Assembly (NCBI RefSeq): GCF_014648815.1
Contig: NZ_BMRV01000001.1
Coordinates: forward strand, 496,001-560,000
Length of the DNA stretch: 64,000 nt
Direction of reading: 5' to 3'
DNA from: Streptomyces flaveolus
Lineage (GTDB): Bacteria > Actinomycetota > Actinomycetes > Streptomycetales > Streptomycetaceae
The translations under genes were made by a program, and so were the position numbers. Below the pieces are notes generated by a model, which did not search any database, was not told the origin of the DNA, and saw only the letters and a list, made by a program, of their open reading frames with translations. This document shows, one piece after another, positions 8,043 to 16,942 of the stretch (its first letter is position 1; each line of letters starts with the position of its first letter).

Positions 8043-9079
8043 CACAGCCTCCGCGGCGGCTGCTGGCCGTACGCCGGCTCACCGCGGCCCATGCCGTAGC
8101 CGGTCTGCTGCTGGGGCGCCGCGGGCACCGGGGTGCGCTGCAGGATCTCCTGGACGACCTGCTCGGCCGTACGGCGGTTGAGCTGGGCCTGGGCGGTGGG
8201 CAGCAGGCGGTGCGCCAGGACGGCGACGGCGAGCGCCTGCACGTCGTCGGGCAGCGCGTACTCCCGGCCGCTCAGGGCGGCGGACGCCTTCGCCGCGCGC
8301 AGCAGATGCAGCGTCGCGCGCGGTGAGGCGCCGAGTCTGAGATCCGGGTGGGTCCGCGTCGCGGCGACCAGGTCCACCGCGTACCGCCGGACCGGGTCCG
8401 CGACGTGGACGCCCCGGACCGCCTCGATCAGCTTCAGGATCTCGTGCGCGTGCGCCACCGGCTGAAGGTCGTCCAGCGGGTTCACCCCGCCGTGCACGTC
8501 CAGCATCTGCAGCTCGGCGTCCGGGCTGGGGTAACCGATGGAGACACGGGCCATGAAGCGGTCGCGCTGGGCCTCCGGCAGCGGGTAGGTGCCCTCCATC
8601 TCGACCGGGTTCTGCGTCGCCACCACCATGAAGGGGGCGGGCAGCTCGTAGGTCTGGCCGTCGATGGTGACCTGCCGCTCCTCCATCGACTCCAGCAGCG
8701 CGGACTGCGTCTTCGGCGAGGCCCGGTTGATCTCGTCGCCGATCACCACCTGGGCGAAGATCGCGCCCGGCTTGAACTCGAAGTCCCGGCGCTGCTGGTC
8801 CCAGATGGACACCCCGGTGATGTCCGAGGGCAGCAGGTCCGGCGTGAACTGGATCCGCCGCACGGAACAGTCGATCGACCGCGCCAGCGCCTTGGCCAGC
8901 ATGGTCTTGCCGACTCCCGGGACGTCCTCGATCAGCAGATGTCCCTCGGCGAGCAGCACGGTCAGCGAGAGCCGTACGACCTCGGGCTTGCCCTCGATCA
9001 CGCCTTCCACCGAACCACGCACCCGCTCGACCACGGCGGTCAGATCAGTGAGGCTCGCTCGATCGTCATAGGTCGTCAC
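8042..9079 (-). CDS. MoxR-family AAA+ ATPase
   Basis: The 345-residue AAA+ ATPase shows Walker A (EDVPGVGKTML, near residues 48-58), Walker B (QVVIGDEINRASPKTQSALL), sensor 1 (MVVATQNP) and EGTYPLPEAQRDRF. These are diagnostic for the MoxR group. It probably remodels or activates client proteins together with DUF58 and the transglutaminase encoded downstream. The GTG at 9079 is chosen because GAGGAGGG precedes it at ideal distance; upstream codons lack family similarity. It is the first gene of the operon. A 9-bp inverted repeat lies about 110 bases upstream. The C-terminal tail is Gln/Pro/Gly-rich. Confidence 0.93.
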   Translation of the reverse strand: MTTYDDRASLTDLTAVVERVRGSVEGVIEGKPEVVRLSLTVLLAEGHLLIEDVPGVGKTMLAKALARSIDCSVRRIQFTPDLLPSDITGVSIWDQQRRDFEFKPGAIFAQVVIGDEINRASPKTQSALLESMEERQVTIDGQTYELPAPFMVVATQNPVEMEGTYPLPEAQRDRFMARVSIGYPSPDAELQMLDVHGGVNPLDDLQPVAHAHEILKLIEAVRGVHVADPVRRYAVDLVAATRTHPDLRLGASPRATLHLLRAAKASAALSGREYALPDDVQALAVAVLAHRLLPTAQAQLNRRTAEQVVQEILQRTPVPAAPQQQTGYGMGRGEPAYGQQPPRRL

Positions 9080-9185
9080 CCGGCCCTCCTCGGCCTTGCC
9101 CCTCGCCCCCTGGGAAGCGAGGGGTACCCCAGCATTCCTGGCCGGCCCCCGTGCGGCCGGCCGGCCCACCCCGAATCACGGACGC

Positions 9186-9207
9186 CGCGCGGAAACAGTT
9201 CCGCGCG
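9186..9207. terminator. 9-bp inverted repeat between carbonic anhydrase and moxR
   Basis: CGCGCGGAA, loop ACAG, TTCCGCGCG. It lies downstream of the carbonic anhydrase gene and about 110 bases upstream of moxR. It could end the first transcript or be an operator or leader hairpin of the second; no U-tract is present. The 9080-9352 gap holds no credible gene. Confidence 0.4.
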
Positions 9208-9352
9208 ACACCACTTCCCCGCATTCTTGCCGCCGTTACCGATTCGTGTCACTCGCCTGTGGACAACTGACCTCGATATGTCGGGTCTTACGACCTTTGC
9301 GGGTCTTTCGCGGCGGGGACGGCCGGCAGCAGAGCGGCCGAGGCGGCGAGGG

Positions 9353-9901
9353 TCAGGCGGGCGTGACCTCGCTCAGCCGGCCCGTCTTCACGTCGAAGAC
9401 GAAACCGCGCACGTCCTCGGTGTGCAGCAGGAACGGCGAGGTCCGCACCCGCTCGATCGACTGGCGGACGTCCTGCTCGACGTCCCGGAAGGACTCCACC
9501 GCCCACACGGGACGCTGGCCGACCTCAAGCTCCAGGTCGTGCCGGAACTCCTCGGTGATGGTCTCCATGCCGCAGCCGGTGTGGTGGATGAGGACCACAC
9601 TGCGGGTGCCCAGCGCCCGCTGGCTGATGGTCAGGGAGCGGATCACGTCGTCGGTGACGACACCGCCCGCGTTGCGGATGGTGTGACAGTCGCCGAGGCG
9701 GAGGCCGAGCGCGGCGTGCAGGTCGAGCCGTGCGTCCATACAGGCCACGACCGCGACGCGCTGGACCGGGCGGGCGTCCATCCCGGGGTCGGTGAACGCG
9801 GCGGCATAGCGCTCGTTCGCCTCGACGAGCCGGTCGGTGACGGTGCTGTCGCCGACTATGGCGGATTCTGAACCTGCGGGAACCGATGCGGAAGTCGTCA
9901 T
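9353..9901 (-). CDS. beta-class carbonic anhydrase
   Basis: The roughly 182-residue protein carries the beta-carbonic anhydrase zinc motifs: ACMDARLD (Cys54, Asp56, Arg58) and IHHTGCGM (His107, Cys110), with the intervening RNAGG. It would interconvert CO2 and bicarbonate in the cytoplasm, supplying bicarbonate for carboxylases. Counting from ATG 9901 gives a compact protein; ATG 9907 two codons upstream and a GTG further upstream are alternatives because no strong ribosome site decides. It is a single gene on the minus strand, divergent from rsmH. The last 30 residues are hydrophilic. Confidence 0.9.
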   Translation of the reverse strand: MTTSASVPAGSESAIVGDSTVTDRLVEANERYAAAFTDPGMDARPVQRVAVVACMDARLDLHAALGLRLGDCHTIRNAGGVVTDDVIRSLTISQRALGTRSVVLIHHTGCGMETITEEFRHDLELEVGQRPVWAVESFRDVEQDVRQSIERVRTSPFLLHTEDVRGFVFDVKTGRLSEVTPA

Positions 9902-10039
9902 AACCATGACGTTACTGGCCGCTCCTGCCCCGAGCCCGCTGTGAAGAGGGACAAAGAACGCCATCACGGCTTGTTGTGAGCCAATCCACAGCGCGTGAGA
10001 ATGCGCCTGTACGGGTGAAAAGCCCCGTCGCACCGGTTT

Positions 10040-10057
10040 GCGGACGCCGGCGTCCGC
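10040..10057. repeat. 18-bp perfect palindrome upstream of the rsmH promoter
   Basis: GCGGACGCC joined to GGCGTCCGC, 18 bases before the -35 of the rsmH promoter. This position fits an operator. The 9902-10328 gap contains this palindrome, the promoter and a structured leader, but no gene; mraZ, found here in many bacteria, is absent. Confidence 0.4.
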
Positions 10058-10075
10058 GACGCGCAGGCCGGTTGA

Positions 10076-10103
10076 TTGACCGGGCGACAGGGTGGACTAA
10101 AGT
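10076..10103 (+). promoter_or_regulatory. sigma-70-like promoter of the dcw cluster (rsmH)
   Basis: TTGACC (10076-10081), 16 bases, TAAAGT (10098-10103). Transcription from about 10110 would give a leader of about 220 bases before rsmH. Confidence 0.6.
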
Positions 10104-10213
10104 GACGCGAAGCGGGAGGCGAAGCTCTCCCTGCTGGACTGAACACCCCGGAGACCTGGGCGATGTCCCACCAGATCTCCCCACGTGCGCGGCGCGTACG
10201 TACGGCTCGGCCT

Positions 10214-10280
10214 CCTCCCGCTCCTGGCCGGCTGACGCTTCCGGCGCCGGCAGGCCTCCCCTTCACGAGCGAGCGGGAGG
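10214..10280 (+). repeat. long-range stem in the rsmH leader
   Basis: CCTCCCGCTC (10214-10223) is the exact complement of GAGCGGGAGG (10271-10280), enclosing a 47-base loop that itself contains a GGCGCCGG segment. The 3' arm holds a GGGAGG purine run, so the stem could affect translation or transcription of rsmH. Function is inferred only. Confidence 0.35.
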
Positions 10281-10328
10281 GGACCCGGCGGTGCGTGACG
10301 CCGTGCCGGATCCGAGAGGCCGCCCCAC

Positions 10329-11285
10329 TTGAGCCAGAGTCGACACGTCCCGGTGATGCTCCAGCGGTGCCTGGACCTGCTGGCACCCGCCCTCCAGGAG
10401 CCGGGAGCCGTGGTGGTGGACTGCACGCTCGGGCTCGGCGGGCACAGCCAGGCGCTGCTCGACCGCTTCCCCGAGGCCCGTCTCGTCGCCCTCGACCGGG
10501 ACAAGGAGGCCCTGCGCCTGTCCGGCGAGCGGCTCGCCCCGTACGGGGAGCGCGCCACCCTGGTGCACGCCGTCTACGACGAGCTGCCCGACGTCCTCGA
10601 CCGGCTCGGCGTCCCCCGCGTCCAGGGCGTGCTGTTCGACCTCGGCGTCTCCTCCATGCAGCTCGACGAGGCCGACCGGGGCTTCGCCTACGCCCAGGAC
10701 GCCCCGCTCGACATGCGCATGGACCAGACGACCGGCATGAGCGCCGCCGAGGTCCTCAACACCTACCCTCCGGGCGAGCTCGTGCGCATCCTCCGGGCCT
10801 ACGGCGAGGAGAAGCAGGCCAAGCGGATCGTCTCCGCGATCGTGCGGGAGCGCGAGAAGGAGCCGTTCAGCAACAGCGCCCGGCTGGTGGAACTGATCCG
10901 CGCCGCGCTGCCGCAGGCCGCCAAGCGCACCGGTGGCAACCCGGCCAAGCGCACCTTCCAGGCCCTGCGCATCGAGGTCAACGGCGAGCTGTCCGTCCTG
11001 GAACGCGCGATCCCGGCCGCCGTCGAGGCGCTCGCCGTGGGCGGACGGATCGCCGTGCTGTCGTACCACTCCTTGGAGGACCGGCTGGTCAAGCAGGTCT
11101 TCGCGGCCGGTGCCGCCAGCACCGCGCCGCCCGGACTGCCCGTCGTCCCCGAGCGCTACCAGCCGCGGCTCAAGCTGCTCACGCGCGGTGCCGAACTTCC
11201 CACCGAGGAGGAGATCGCGGAGAACCGGCGGGCGGCACCGGCACGGCTGCGCGGAGCCGAGCGGGTCAGGGAGTCCGTCGGGTGA
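10329..11285 (+). CDS. rsmH: 16S rRNA (cytosine-1402-N4)-methyltransferase RsmH
   Basis: RsmH (MraW) methylates N4 of C1402 in the 16S rRNA P-site using S-adenosylmethionine. The 318-residue protein shows [29 protein letters not shown] (motif I, about residues 28-42), [20 protein letters not shown] and [10 protein letters not shown], all family hallmarks. The start is the rare TTG at 10329, which lies right before the conserved HVPVML segment; GAGAGG lies upstream with slightly long spacing. It is the first gene of the dcw cluster and is followed after 58 bases by ftsL. Identification is secure. Confidence 0.96.
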   Translation: MSQSRHVPVMLQRCLDLLAPALQEPGAVVVDCTLGLGGHSQALLDRFPEARLVALDRDKEALRLSGERLAPYGERATLVHAVYDELPDVLDRLGVPRVQGVLFDLGVSSMQLDEADRGFAYAQDAPLDMRMDQTTGMSAAEVLNTYPPGELVRILRAYGEEKQAKRIVSAIVREREKEPFSNSARLVELIRAALPQAAKRTGGNPAKRTFQALRIEVNGELSVLERAIPAAVEALAVGGRIAVLSYHSLEDRLVKQVFAAGAASTAPPGLPVVPERYQPRLKLLTRGAELPTEEEIAENRRAAPARLRGAERVRESVG

Positions 11286-11343
11286 AACGAGTGAGGCAGG
11301 CCAGGCGGGTGCGGGCGTGTCACCCGGACCGAGGGGAGGGCGA

Positions 11344-11811
11344 GTGAGCGGGAAACCTCAGCTGAAGGGGAGGGCCGCCCGGCTCGCCCGGCTGCTTCCG
11401 CCCGGCGGCGGACGCCAGGCCGCCCGGGCGCCGTTCGTCCTCCTCGTCGTCCTTCTGCTCGGCGGCGGTCTCATCGGGCTGCTGGTCCTGAACTCCGCCC
11501 TGAGCGAGGGCTCGTTCCAGCTGGACGACCTCGAACAGGAGACGAAGAGCCTCACCGACGAGGAACAGGCGCTGCAGCGGGACATCGACTCCTACTCCGC
11601 TCCGCAGGCCCTCCAGTACCGCGCCCGCGAACTCGGCATGGTGCCCGGCGGAGATCCCGCCTTCCTCGCCCCCGACGGCACCGTCAAGGGCTCGCCCGGC
11701 CCGGCGGCGGCCCACAGCGTCCCGCTCGTCCTCGCCCCGGAGGCGCTGATCGCGCGGCCCGCCTCGGCGGCCCCAGCCACCCCGACCCCGACCCCGAAAC
11801 CCGGCAGGTGA
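11344..11811 (+). CDS. ftsL: cell division protein FtsL
   Basis: This 155-residue bitopic protein has a basic N-terminus, one membrane helix (FVLLVVLLLGGGLIGLLVLN, about residues 35-54) and a periplasmic-side coiled coil (LDDLEQETKSLTDEEQALQR). The end of the domain, YRARELGMVPGGDPAFL, is typical of actinobacterial FtsL. It would bridge FtsQ/DivIC and FtsW/FtsI at the septum. The GTG at 11344 follows GGGAGGG with good spacing; an upstream GTG at 11317 is in frame but lacks a site. It overlaps or abuts ftsI. The C-terminal Ala/Pro-rich tail is unusually long. Confidence 0.9.
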   Translation: MSGKPQLKGRAARLARLLPPGGGRQAARAPFVLLVVLLLGGGLIGLLVLNSALSEGSFQLDDLEQETKSLTDEEQALQRDIDSYSAPQALQYRARELGMVPGGDPAFLAPDGTVKGSPGPAAAHSVPLVLAPEALIARPASAAPATPTPTPKPGR

Positions 11812-11816
11812 CGGAA

Positions 11817-13775
11817 GTGTCCGACAGGGAACCGCCGCGCCGCCGTGTGCCCGGACCCGCGAGGCCCGTCCGTCCCGGTGCCCGGCGGCAGCCCGGACCC
11901 GGCGCCCGTCCGGCCCGCCGGCCCGGCCCGCCCCGGCCCGGCGCCCCCCGGACCATCCGGCTGGGCAGCCCCCGGCCCCGGCTGCGCATGATCGGCCTCG
12001 CGCTGACCCTCGTCCTGGCCGCCTTCGTCGTACGGCTGCTCCAGGTGCAGGCCGTCGACGCCGGCACCTACGCCGCCAAGGCCGAGCAGAACCGCTACGT
12101 CGTGCACACCCTGACCGCCGACCGCGGCGGCATCACCGACCGCAACGGCGTGGCCCTCGCGACCACCGTGGACGCCTACGACATCACGGCCGACCCCACG
12201 ATGTTCACCCGCGAGGCACTGAAGATCGGCGACGGCCCCGAACAGGCGGCGGCGCTCCTCGCGCCGATCCTCGGCACGGACCAGCAGGAACTGGTCGACC
12301 GGCTCCGCCCGGCGAACAAGAAGCTGCGCTACGTCCGCCTCGCCCAGCGGCAGACCCCGCAGGTCTGGAACCAGATCAAGGACCTGAAGGCCGCGCTCGG
12401 CAAGAAGGCCGAGACGGACAAGTCCGCCGTCAACGTCCTCGCGGGCGTCCTCGCCGACCCCAGCAGCAAGCGCGTGTACCCGGCCGGCGACCTCGCCGCC
12501 GGTGTCCTGGGCTGGGTCGGAGCCGACGGCAAGGGCGGCGGCGGCCTCGAGCGGCAGCTGAACGGGACGCTGGCCGGCAAGGACGGCGAGATCCGCTACG
12601 TGCAGTCCGGCGGACGCCAGGTGCCCACCGCCGGCGCCTCCGAGACGCGCGCCGTGCCCGGCAGCGACGTCGAGCTCACCATCGACCGCGACATCCAGTG
12701 GGCCGCGCAGCACGCCATCAGCGAGCAGGTGGAGGAGTCCAAGGCCGACGGCGGCTACGTCATCGTCCAGGACACCCGCACCGGCGAGATCCTGGCCATG
12801 GCCAACTCACCCGGCTTCGACCCGGGCGACCTGGCCCACGCGAACCCCGAAGCGCTCGGCAACGGGGCCCTCCAGGACGCCTTCGAGCCCGGCTCCACCG
12901 CCAAGGTGCTGTCGATGGCGGCCGTGCTGGAGGAGAACGTCGCCACGCCGGCGACCCACATCACCGTCCCCAACCGGCTCAAGCGCGGCGACCGGCTCTT
13001 CAAGGACGACATCGACCACCGCACCTGGTACCTCACGCTCAACGGCGTGCTCGCCAAGTCCAGCAACATCGGCACGATCATGGCCACCGGCGAACTGGGC
13101 AAGACCCAGCAGGAGGCCAACCAGGTGCTCTACTCCTACCTGCGCAAGTTCGGCCTCGGCGACTACAGCGGGCTGGGCTTCCCGGGCGAGACCAAGGGCA
13201 TCCTCGCGCCGCCCGACCAGTGGTCGACCTCGCAGCAGTACACGATCCCTTTCGGCCAGGGCGTCTCCGTGAACGCGCTCCAGGCGGCCTCCGTGTACTC
13301 GACGATCGCCAACGGCGGCGTCCGCGTCGAACCCACGCTCGTACGCGGCACCAAGGGGGACGACGGCCGCTTCACCCCGGCCCCCGAGCCCAAGAAGACC
13401 CGTGTGGTCAGCGAGAAGACCGCCAAGACCCTCGCGCAGATGCTGGAGTCCGTCGTCGACGACGAGGAGGGCACCGGCACCAAGGCGCGCATCCCCGGCT
13501 ACCGGGTGGCGGGCAAGACGGGCACGGCCAACCGAGTGGATCCGGCCACCGGCAAGTACAACGGCTACACCTCGTCGTTCGCCGGGTTCGCCCCCGCCGA
13601 CAAGCCTCGCGTCACCGTCTACTGCGCCATCCAGAACGCCACCGCCGGCAACTACTTCGGCGGCCAGATCTGCGGACCCATCTACAAGCAGGTCATGGAG
13701 TTCGCGCTGAAGACCCTTCAGGTCCCGCCGACCGGGGCCCCACCCGCCAAGCTTCCGGTCGACTTCAAGCCCTGA
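11817..13775 (+). CDS. ftsI: peptidoglycan D,D-transpeptidase FtsI (PBP3)
   Basis: FtsI cross-links septal peptidoglycan. The protein of about 652 residues has an Arg/Pro-rich cytoplasmic tail, one membrane helix (MIGLALTLVLAAFVVRLLQV, about residues 57-76), the PBP dimerisation domain starting ADRGGITDRNG, and a transpeptidase domain. Catalytic motifs are GSTAK (Ser360, Lys363), KSSNIGT, and AGKTGTANR (Lys567-Thr-Gly). The GTG at 11817 has AGGTGA five bases upstream; a GTG at 11808 that overlaps the ftsL stop is three codons earlier and possible. In Streptomyces FtsI is dispensable for growth but needed for sporulation septation (family knowledge). Confidence 0.95.
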   Translation: MSDREPPRRRVPGPARPVRPGARRQPGPGARPARRPGPPRPGAPRTIRLGSPRPRLRMIGLALTLVLAAFVVRLLQVQAVDAGTYAAKAEQNRYVVHTLTADRGGITDRNGVALATTVDAYDITADPTMFTREALKIGDGPEQAAALLAPILGTDQQELVDRLRPANKKLRYVRLAQRQTPQVWNQIKDLKAALGKKAETDKSAVNVLAGVLADPSSKRVYPAGDLAAGVLGWVGADGKGGGGLERQLNGTLAGKDGEIRYVQSGGRQVPTAGASETRAVPGSDVELTIDRDIQWAAQHAISEQVEESKADGGYVIVQDTRTGEILAMANSPGFDPGDLAHANPEALGNGALQDAFEPGSTAKVLSMAAVLEENVATPATHITVPNRLKRGDRLFKDDIDHRTWYLTLNGVLAKSSNIGTIMATGELGKTQQEANQVLYSYLRKFGLGDYSGLGFPGETKGILAPPDQWSTSQQYTIPFGQGVSVNALQAASVYSTIANGGVRVEPTLVRGTKGDDGRFTPAPEPKKTRVVSEKTAKTLAQMLESVVDDEEGTGTKARIPGYRVAGKTGTANRVDPATGKYNGYTSSFAGFAPADKPRVTVYCAIQNATAGNYFGGQICGPIYKQVMEFALKTLQVPPTGAPPAKLPVDFKP

Positions 13776-13904
13776 CCGGCCGAGAGATCCCCGCACTGAG
13801 CCAGCACCGAGCCACCAGGAACCATCCGTGACAACGATCACCCCGGATCCCGGGAACCAGAGCAGCCCCCGCCCCTCACTTCGCCCGGAGGCGGGTGGGC
13901 CCGG

Positions 13905-13910
13905 TACGCT
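13905..13910 (+). promoter_or_regulatory. -10-like hexamer upstream of murE
   Basis: TACGCT followed by 7 bases and an in-frame GTG at 13918. It suggests an internal promoter that could yield a leaderless murE message. No convincing -35 is visible. Confidence 0.3.
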
Positions 13911-13962
13911 CACCGCCGTGCCACACGCTGATCAGTCCCAATCCACCCAGAAGGGCCACCCC

Positions 13963-15483
13963 GTGACATATCCGGGACCGCCCCGGCCGGTGCAGGTCTC
14001 CGCCACACCCCTCGCGGAACTCGCCGATCAGCTGGGTGTCACCGCGCCGGACAGCACCGCCGGGGTCACGGGCATCACCCATGACTCCCGCGCCGTCCGC
14101 CCCGGTGACCTGTACGCCGCCCTCCCCGGAGCCCGCGCCCACGGCGCCGACTTCGTCACCCAGGCCGCCGGACTCGGCGCCGCCGCCGTGCTGACCGACC
14201 CGGCCGGCGCGGAGCGCGTCGCCGCCACCGGGCTGCCGGCGCTCGTGGTCGACGACCCGCGCGCGCGGATGGGCGAACTGGCGGCCACGATCTACGGCCA
14301 CCCCGGCCGCGATCTCCTTCAGATCGGCATCACCGGCACCTCCGGCAAGACCACCACCGCCTACCTCGTCGAGGGCGGCCTGCGCACCGCGCGGACCACC
14401 GGCCTCATCGGCACGGTCGAGATGCGCATCGGCGACGAACGCATCAAGTCCGAGCGCACCACGCCCGAGGCCACCGACCTCCAGGCCCTGTTCGCGGTCA
14501 TGCGTGAACGCGGTACCGAGGCGGTCGCCATGGAGGTCTCCAGCCACGCCCTGGTGCTCGGCCGGGTGGACGCCTGCGTCTTCGACGTGGCGGTGTTCAC
14601 CAACCTCAGCCCGGAGCACATGGAGTTCCACTCCGGCATGGAGGACTACTTCCAGGCCAAGGCGCAGCTGTTCACGCCGGAGCGCAGCAGGCTCGGAGTC
14701 GTCAACACCGACGACGAGTACGGCCGCCGGCTCGTGAACGAGGCCACGGTCCCCGTCGTCACCTACTCCGCCGAGGGCCACCCCGACGCCGACTGGCGCG
14801 CCGAGGACGTCACGGTCGGACCGATGGACTCGACGTTCACCGCGGTCGGGCCCAAGGGCGAGCGGATCACCGCCAGGTCACCCCTGGCCGGCCCCTTCAA
14901 CGTGGCCAACACCCTCGCCGCGATCGCCGCCCTGGCCGCGGCCGGCCTCGACCCGCAGACCGCCGCCGACGGCATCGCCGCCGTACCGGGCGTGCCGGGC
15001 CGGCTGGAGCGCGTGGACGAGGGCCAGCCCTACCTCGCGGTGGTCGACTACGCCCACAAGACCGACGCGGTCGAGTCCGTGCTGCGGGCCCTGCGCAAGG
15101 TGACCGAGGGGAAGCTGCACGCCGTGCTCGGCTGCGGCGGGGACCGGGACACCACCAAGCGGGAGCCGATGGGCGCCGCCGTGGCCCGGTTCGCCGACAC
15201 GGCCGTACTGACCTCCGACAACCCCCGTTCCGAAGACCCCCTGGCCATTCTCGCCAGCATGCTGCAGGGCGCGGCGTCCGTGCCCGCGCACGAGCGCGGC
15301 GAGGTCCAGGTCTTCGAGGACCGGGCCGCCGCGATCGCCGCCGCCGTCGCCCGGGCCGAGCCCGGCGACACCGTGCTGGTGGCGGGCAAGGGCCACGAGC
15401 AGGGCCAGGACATCGCCGGAGTGGTCCGTCCCTTCGACGACCGCCAGGTGCTTCGCGAAGCCATCCGGAAGACCCAGGGATGA
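13963..15483 (+). CDS. murE: UDP-MurNAc-tripeptide synthetase MurE
   Basis: MurE adds diaminopimelate (the LL form in Streptomyces, family knowledge) to UDP-MurNAc-L-Ala-D-Glu. The 506-residue protein has the Mur-ligase ATP loop GITGTSGKTTT (Lys129), a VAMEVSSHAL catalytic-centre segment, the NVANTLAAIAAL motif, VVDYAHK, and DNPRSEDP (residues 419-426), the last being the diaminopimelate-recognition motif. In-frame GTGs at 13828 and 13918 add 45 or 15 residues with no family similarity. The 13963 start immediately before the conserved core is preferred, with AAGGG upstream. The 3' end is part of a 23-bp tandem duplication shared with the murF ribosome site. Confidence 0.95.
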   Translation: MTYPGPPRPVQVSATPLAELADQLGVTAPDSTAGVTGITHDSRAVRPGDLYAALPGARAHGADFVTQAAGLGAAAVLTDPAGAERVAATGLPALVVDDPRARMGELAATIYGHPGRDLLQIGITGTSGKTTTAYLVEGGLRTARTTGLIGTVEMRIGDERIKSERTTPEATDLQALFAVMRERGTEAVAMEVSSHALVLGRVDACVFDVAVFTNLSPEHMEFHSGMEDYFQAKAQLFTPERSRLGVVNTDDEYGRRLVNEATVPVVTYSAEGHPDADWRAEDVTVGPMDSTFTAVGPKGERITARSPLAGPFNVANTLAAIAALAAAGLDPQTAADGIAAVPGVPGRLERVDEGQPYLAVVDYAHKTDAVESVLRALRKVTEGKLHAVLGCGGDRDTTKREPMGAAVARFADTAVLTSDNPRSEDPLAILASMLQGAASVPAHERGEVQVFEDRAAAIAAAVARAEPGDTVLVAGKGHEQGQDIAGVVRPFDDRQVLREAIRKTQG

Positions 15484-15509
15484 AAATCCTGAAGACCCAG
15501 GGGATGAAC
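15463..15509 (+). repeat. 23/24-bp tandem duplication at the murE-murF junction
   Basis: Copy 1 at 15463-15485 and copy 2 at 15486-15509 share ATCC, then GAAGACCCAGGG and ATGAA, with one substitution and one extra G. Copy 1 encodes the last codons and stop of murE; copy 2 supplies the purine-rich leader just before the murF GTG at 15512. Confidence 0.85.
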
Positions 15510-15511
15510 TT

Positions 15512-16942
15512 GTGATCGCCCTCTCCCTCGCCGAGATCGCAGAAGTCGTCGGCGGGCAGATGCACGACATACCGGACGCGTCCGTCGAGGTCACCGGACC
15601 AGTGGTCCGGGACTCCCGGGAGGCGGGGCCCGGCAGCCTCTTCGTCGCCTTCGTCGGCGAGCGCGTGGACGGCCACGACTTCGCGTCGGCGGTCGTGGAG
15701 GCGGGATCGGTGGCCGTGCTCGGCTCCCGGCCCGTCGGCGTGCCCGCGATCGTCGTGGACGACGTCCAGGCCGCCCTCGGCGCCCTCGCCCGCCACGTCG
15801 TACGGCGCCTCGGCACCACCCTCGTGGCCCTCACCGGATCCGCCGGCAAGACCAGCACCAAGGACCTGATCGCCCAGGTGCTGCGCCGCAAGGCGCCCAC
15901 GGTGTTCACGCCCGGCTCCATGAACAACGAGGTCGGGCTGCCGCTGACCGCGCTCACCGCCACCGAGGAGACCAAGTTCCTCGTGCTGGAGATGGGCGCC
16001 CGCGGCATCGGCCACATCCGGTACCTCTGCGAGCTGACCCCGCCGAGGATCGGTCTCGTCCTCAACGTCGGCAGCGCCCACATCGGCGAGTTCGGCGGCC
16101 GGGAGCAGATCGCCCAGGCCAAGGGCGAACTCGTCGAGGCGCTTCCGCCGGCCGAGGAGGGCGGCGTCGCGGTCCTCAACGCGGACGACGCCCTCGTACG
16201 CGCCATGTCCTCCCGTACGAAGGCGAAGGTGATCCTTTTCGGAGAGTCCGACGAAGCGGACGTTCGCGCCGAGAACGTGCGACTCACGGACACCGGACAG
16301 CCTTCCTTCAGCCTTCACACACCCTCCGGTGCAAGTGATGTGACCATGCGCCTGTACGGTGAGCACCACGTGTCGAACGCGCTCGCCGCGGCCGCCGTCG
16401 CCCACGAGTTGGGCATGTCCGCAGACGAGATCGCCACCGCGCTCTCCGAGGCGGGCTCCCTCTCCCGCTGGCGGATGGAGGTCACCGAGCGCCCGGACGG
16501 CGTGACGGTCGTCAACGACGCCTACAACGCGAACCCCGAGTCCATGAAGGCCGCGCTGCGTGCGCTGGTCGCCATGGGCGGAGCCTCACGGGCGAACGGG
16601 GGTCGGACGTGGGCGGTGCTCGGCAAGATGGCCGAGCTCGGGGACGAGGCGCTCGCCGAGCACGACGCGGTCGGACGGCTCGCCGTCCGGCTCAACGTCA
16701 GCAAGCTCGTCGCGGTCGGGGGCAGGGAAGCCCGATGGCTGCAACTGGGCGCATATAACGAGGGTTCGTGGGGTGAGGAGTCGGTGCACGTGTCCGACGC
16801 ACAGGCGGCGATCGACCTGTTGCGCAGCGAGTTGCGCCCGGGGGACGTCGTACTCGTGAAGGCGTCCCGTTCGGTGGGGCTGGAGAGCGTCGCAACGGCG
16901 CTGCTCGAGACCGGCGCCGAGGGTGAGGTCGCCGCCCGATGA
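15512..16942 (+). CDS. murF: UDP-MurNAc-tripeptide--D-Ala-D-Ala ligase MurF
   Basis: MurF adds D-alanyl-D-alanine to finish the UDP-MurNAc-pentapeptide. The 476-residue protein shows the ATP loop [14 protein letters not shown], the [15 protein letters not shown] segment, [30 protein letters not shown] and [11 protein letters not shown], all typical of MurF. The GTG at 15512 follows a GGGG/ATGAA leader created by the local duplication. The stop overlaps the mraY start (ATGATGA). Length matches the family. Confidence 0.96.
   Translation: MIALSLAEIAEVVGGQMHDIPDASVEVTGPVVRDSREAGPGSLFVAFVGERVDGHDFASAVVEAGSVAVLGSRPVGVPAIVVDDVQAALGALARHVVRRLGTTLVALTGSAGKTSTKDLIAQVLRRKAPTVFTPGSMNNEVGLPLTALTATEETKFLVLEMGARGIGHIRYLCELTPPRIGLVLNVGSAHIGEFGGREQIAQAKGELVEALPPAEEGGVAVLNADDALVRAMSSRTKAKVILFGESDEADVRAENVRLTDTGQPSFSLHTPSGASDVTMRLYGEHHVSNALAAAAVAHELGMSADEIATALSEAGSLSRWRMEVTERPDGVTVVNDAYNANPESMKAALRALVAMGGASRANGGRTWAVLGKMAELGDEALAEHDAVGRLAVRLNVSKLVAVGGREARWLQLGAYNEGSWGEESVHVSDAQAAIDLLRSELRPGDVVLVKASRSVGLESVATALLETGAEGEVAAR

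Noticed and set aside
9902..10328. mraZ gene upstream of rsmH
   Set aside because: No reading frame in this gap resembles MraZ; only promoter and leader elements are seen.
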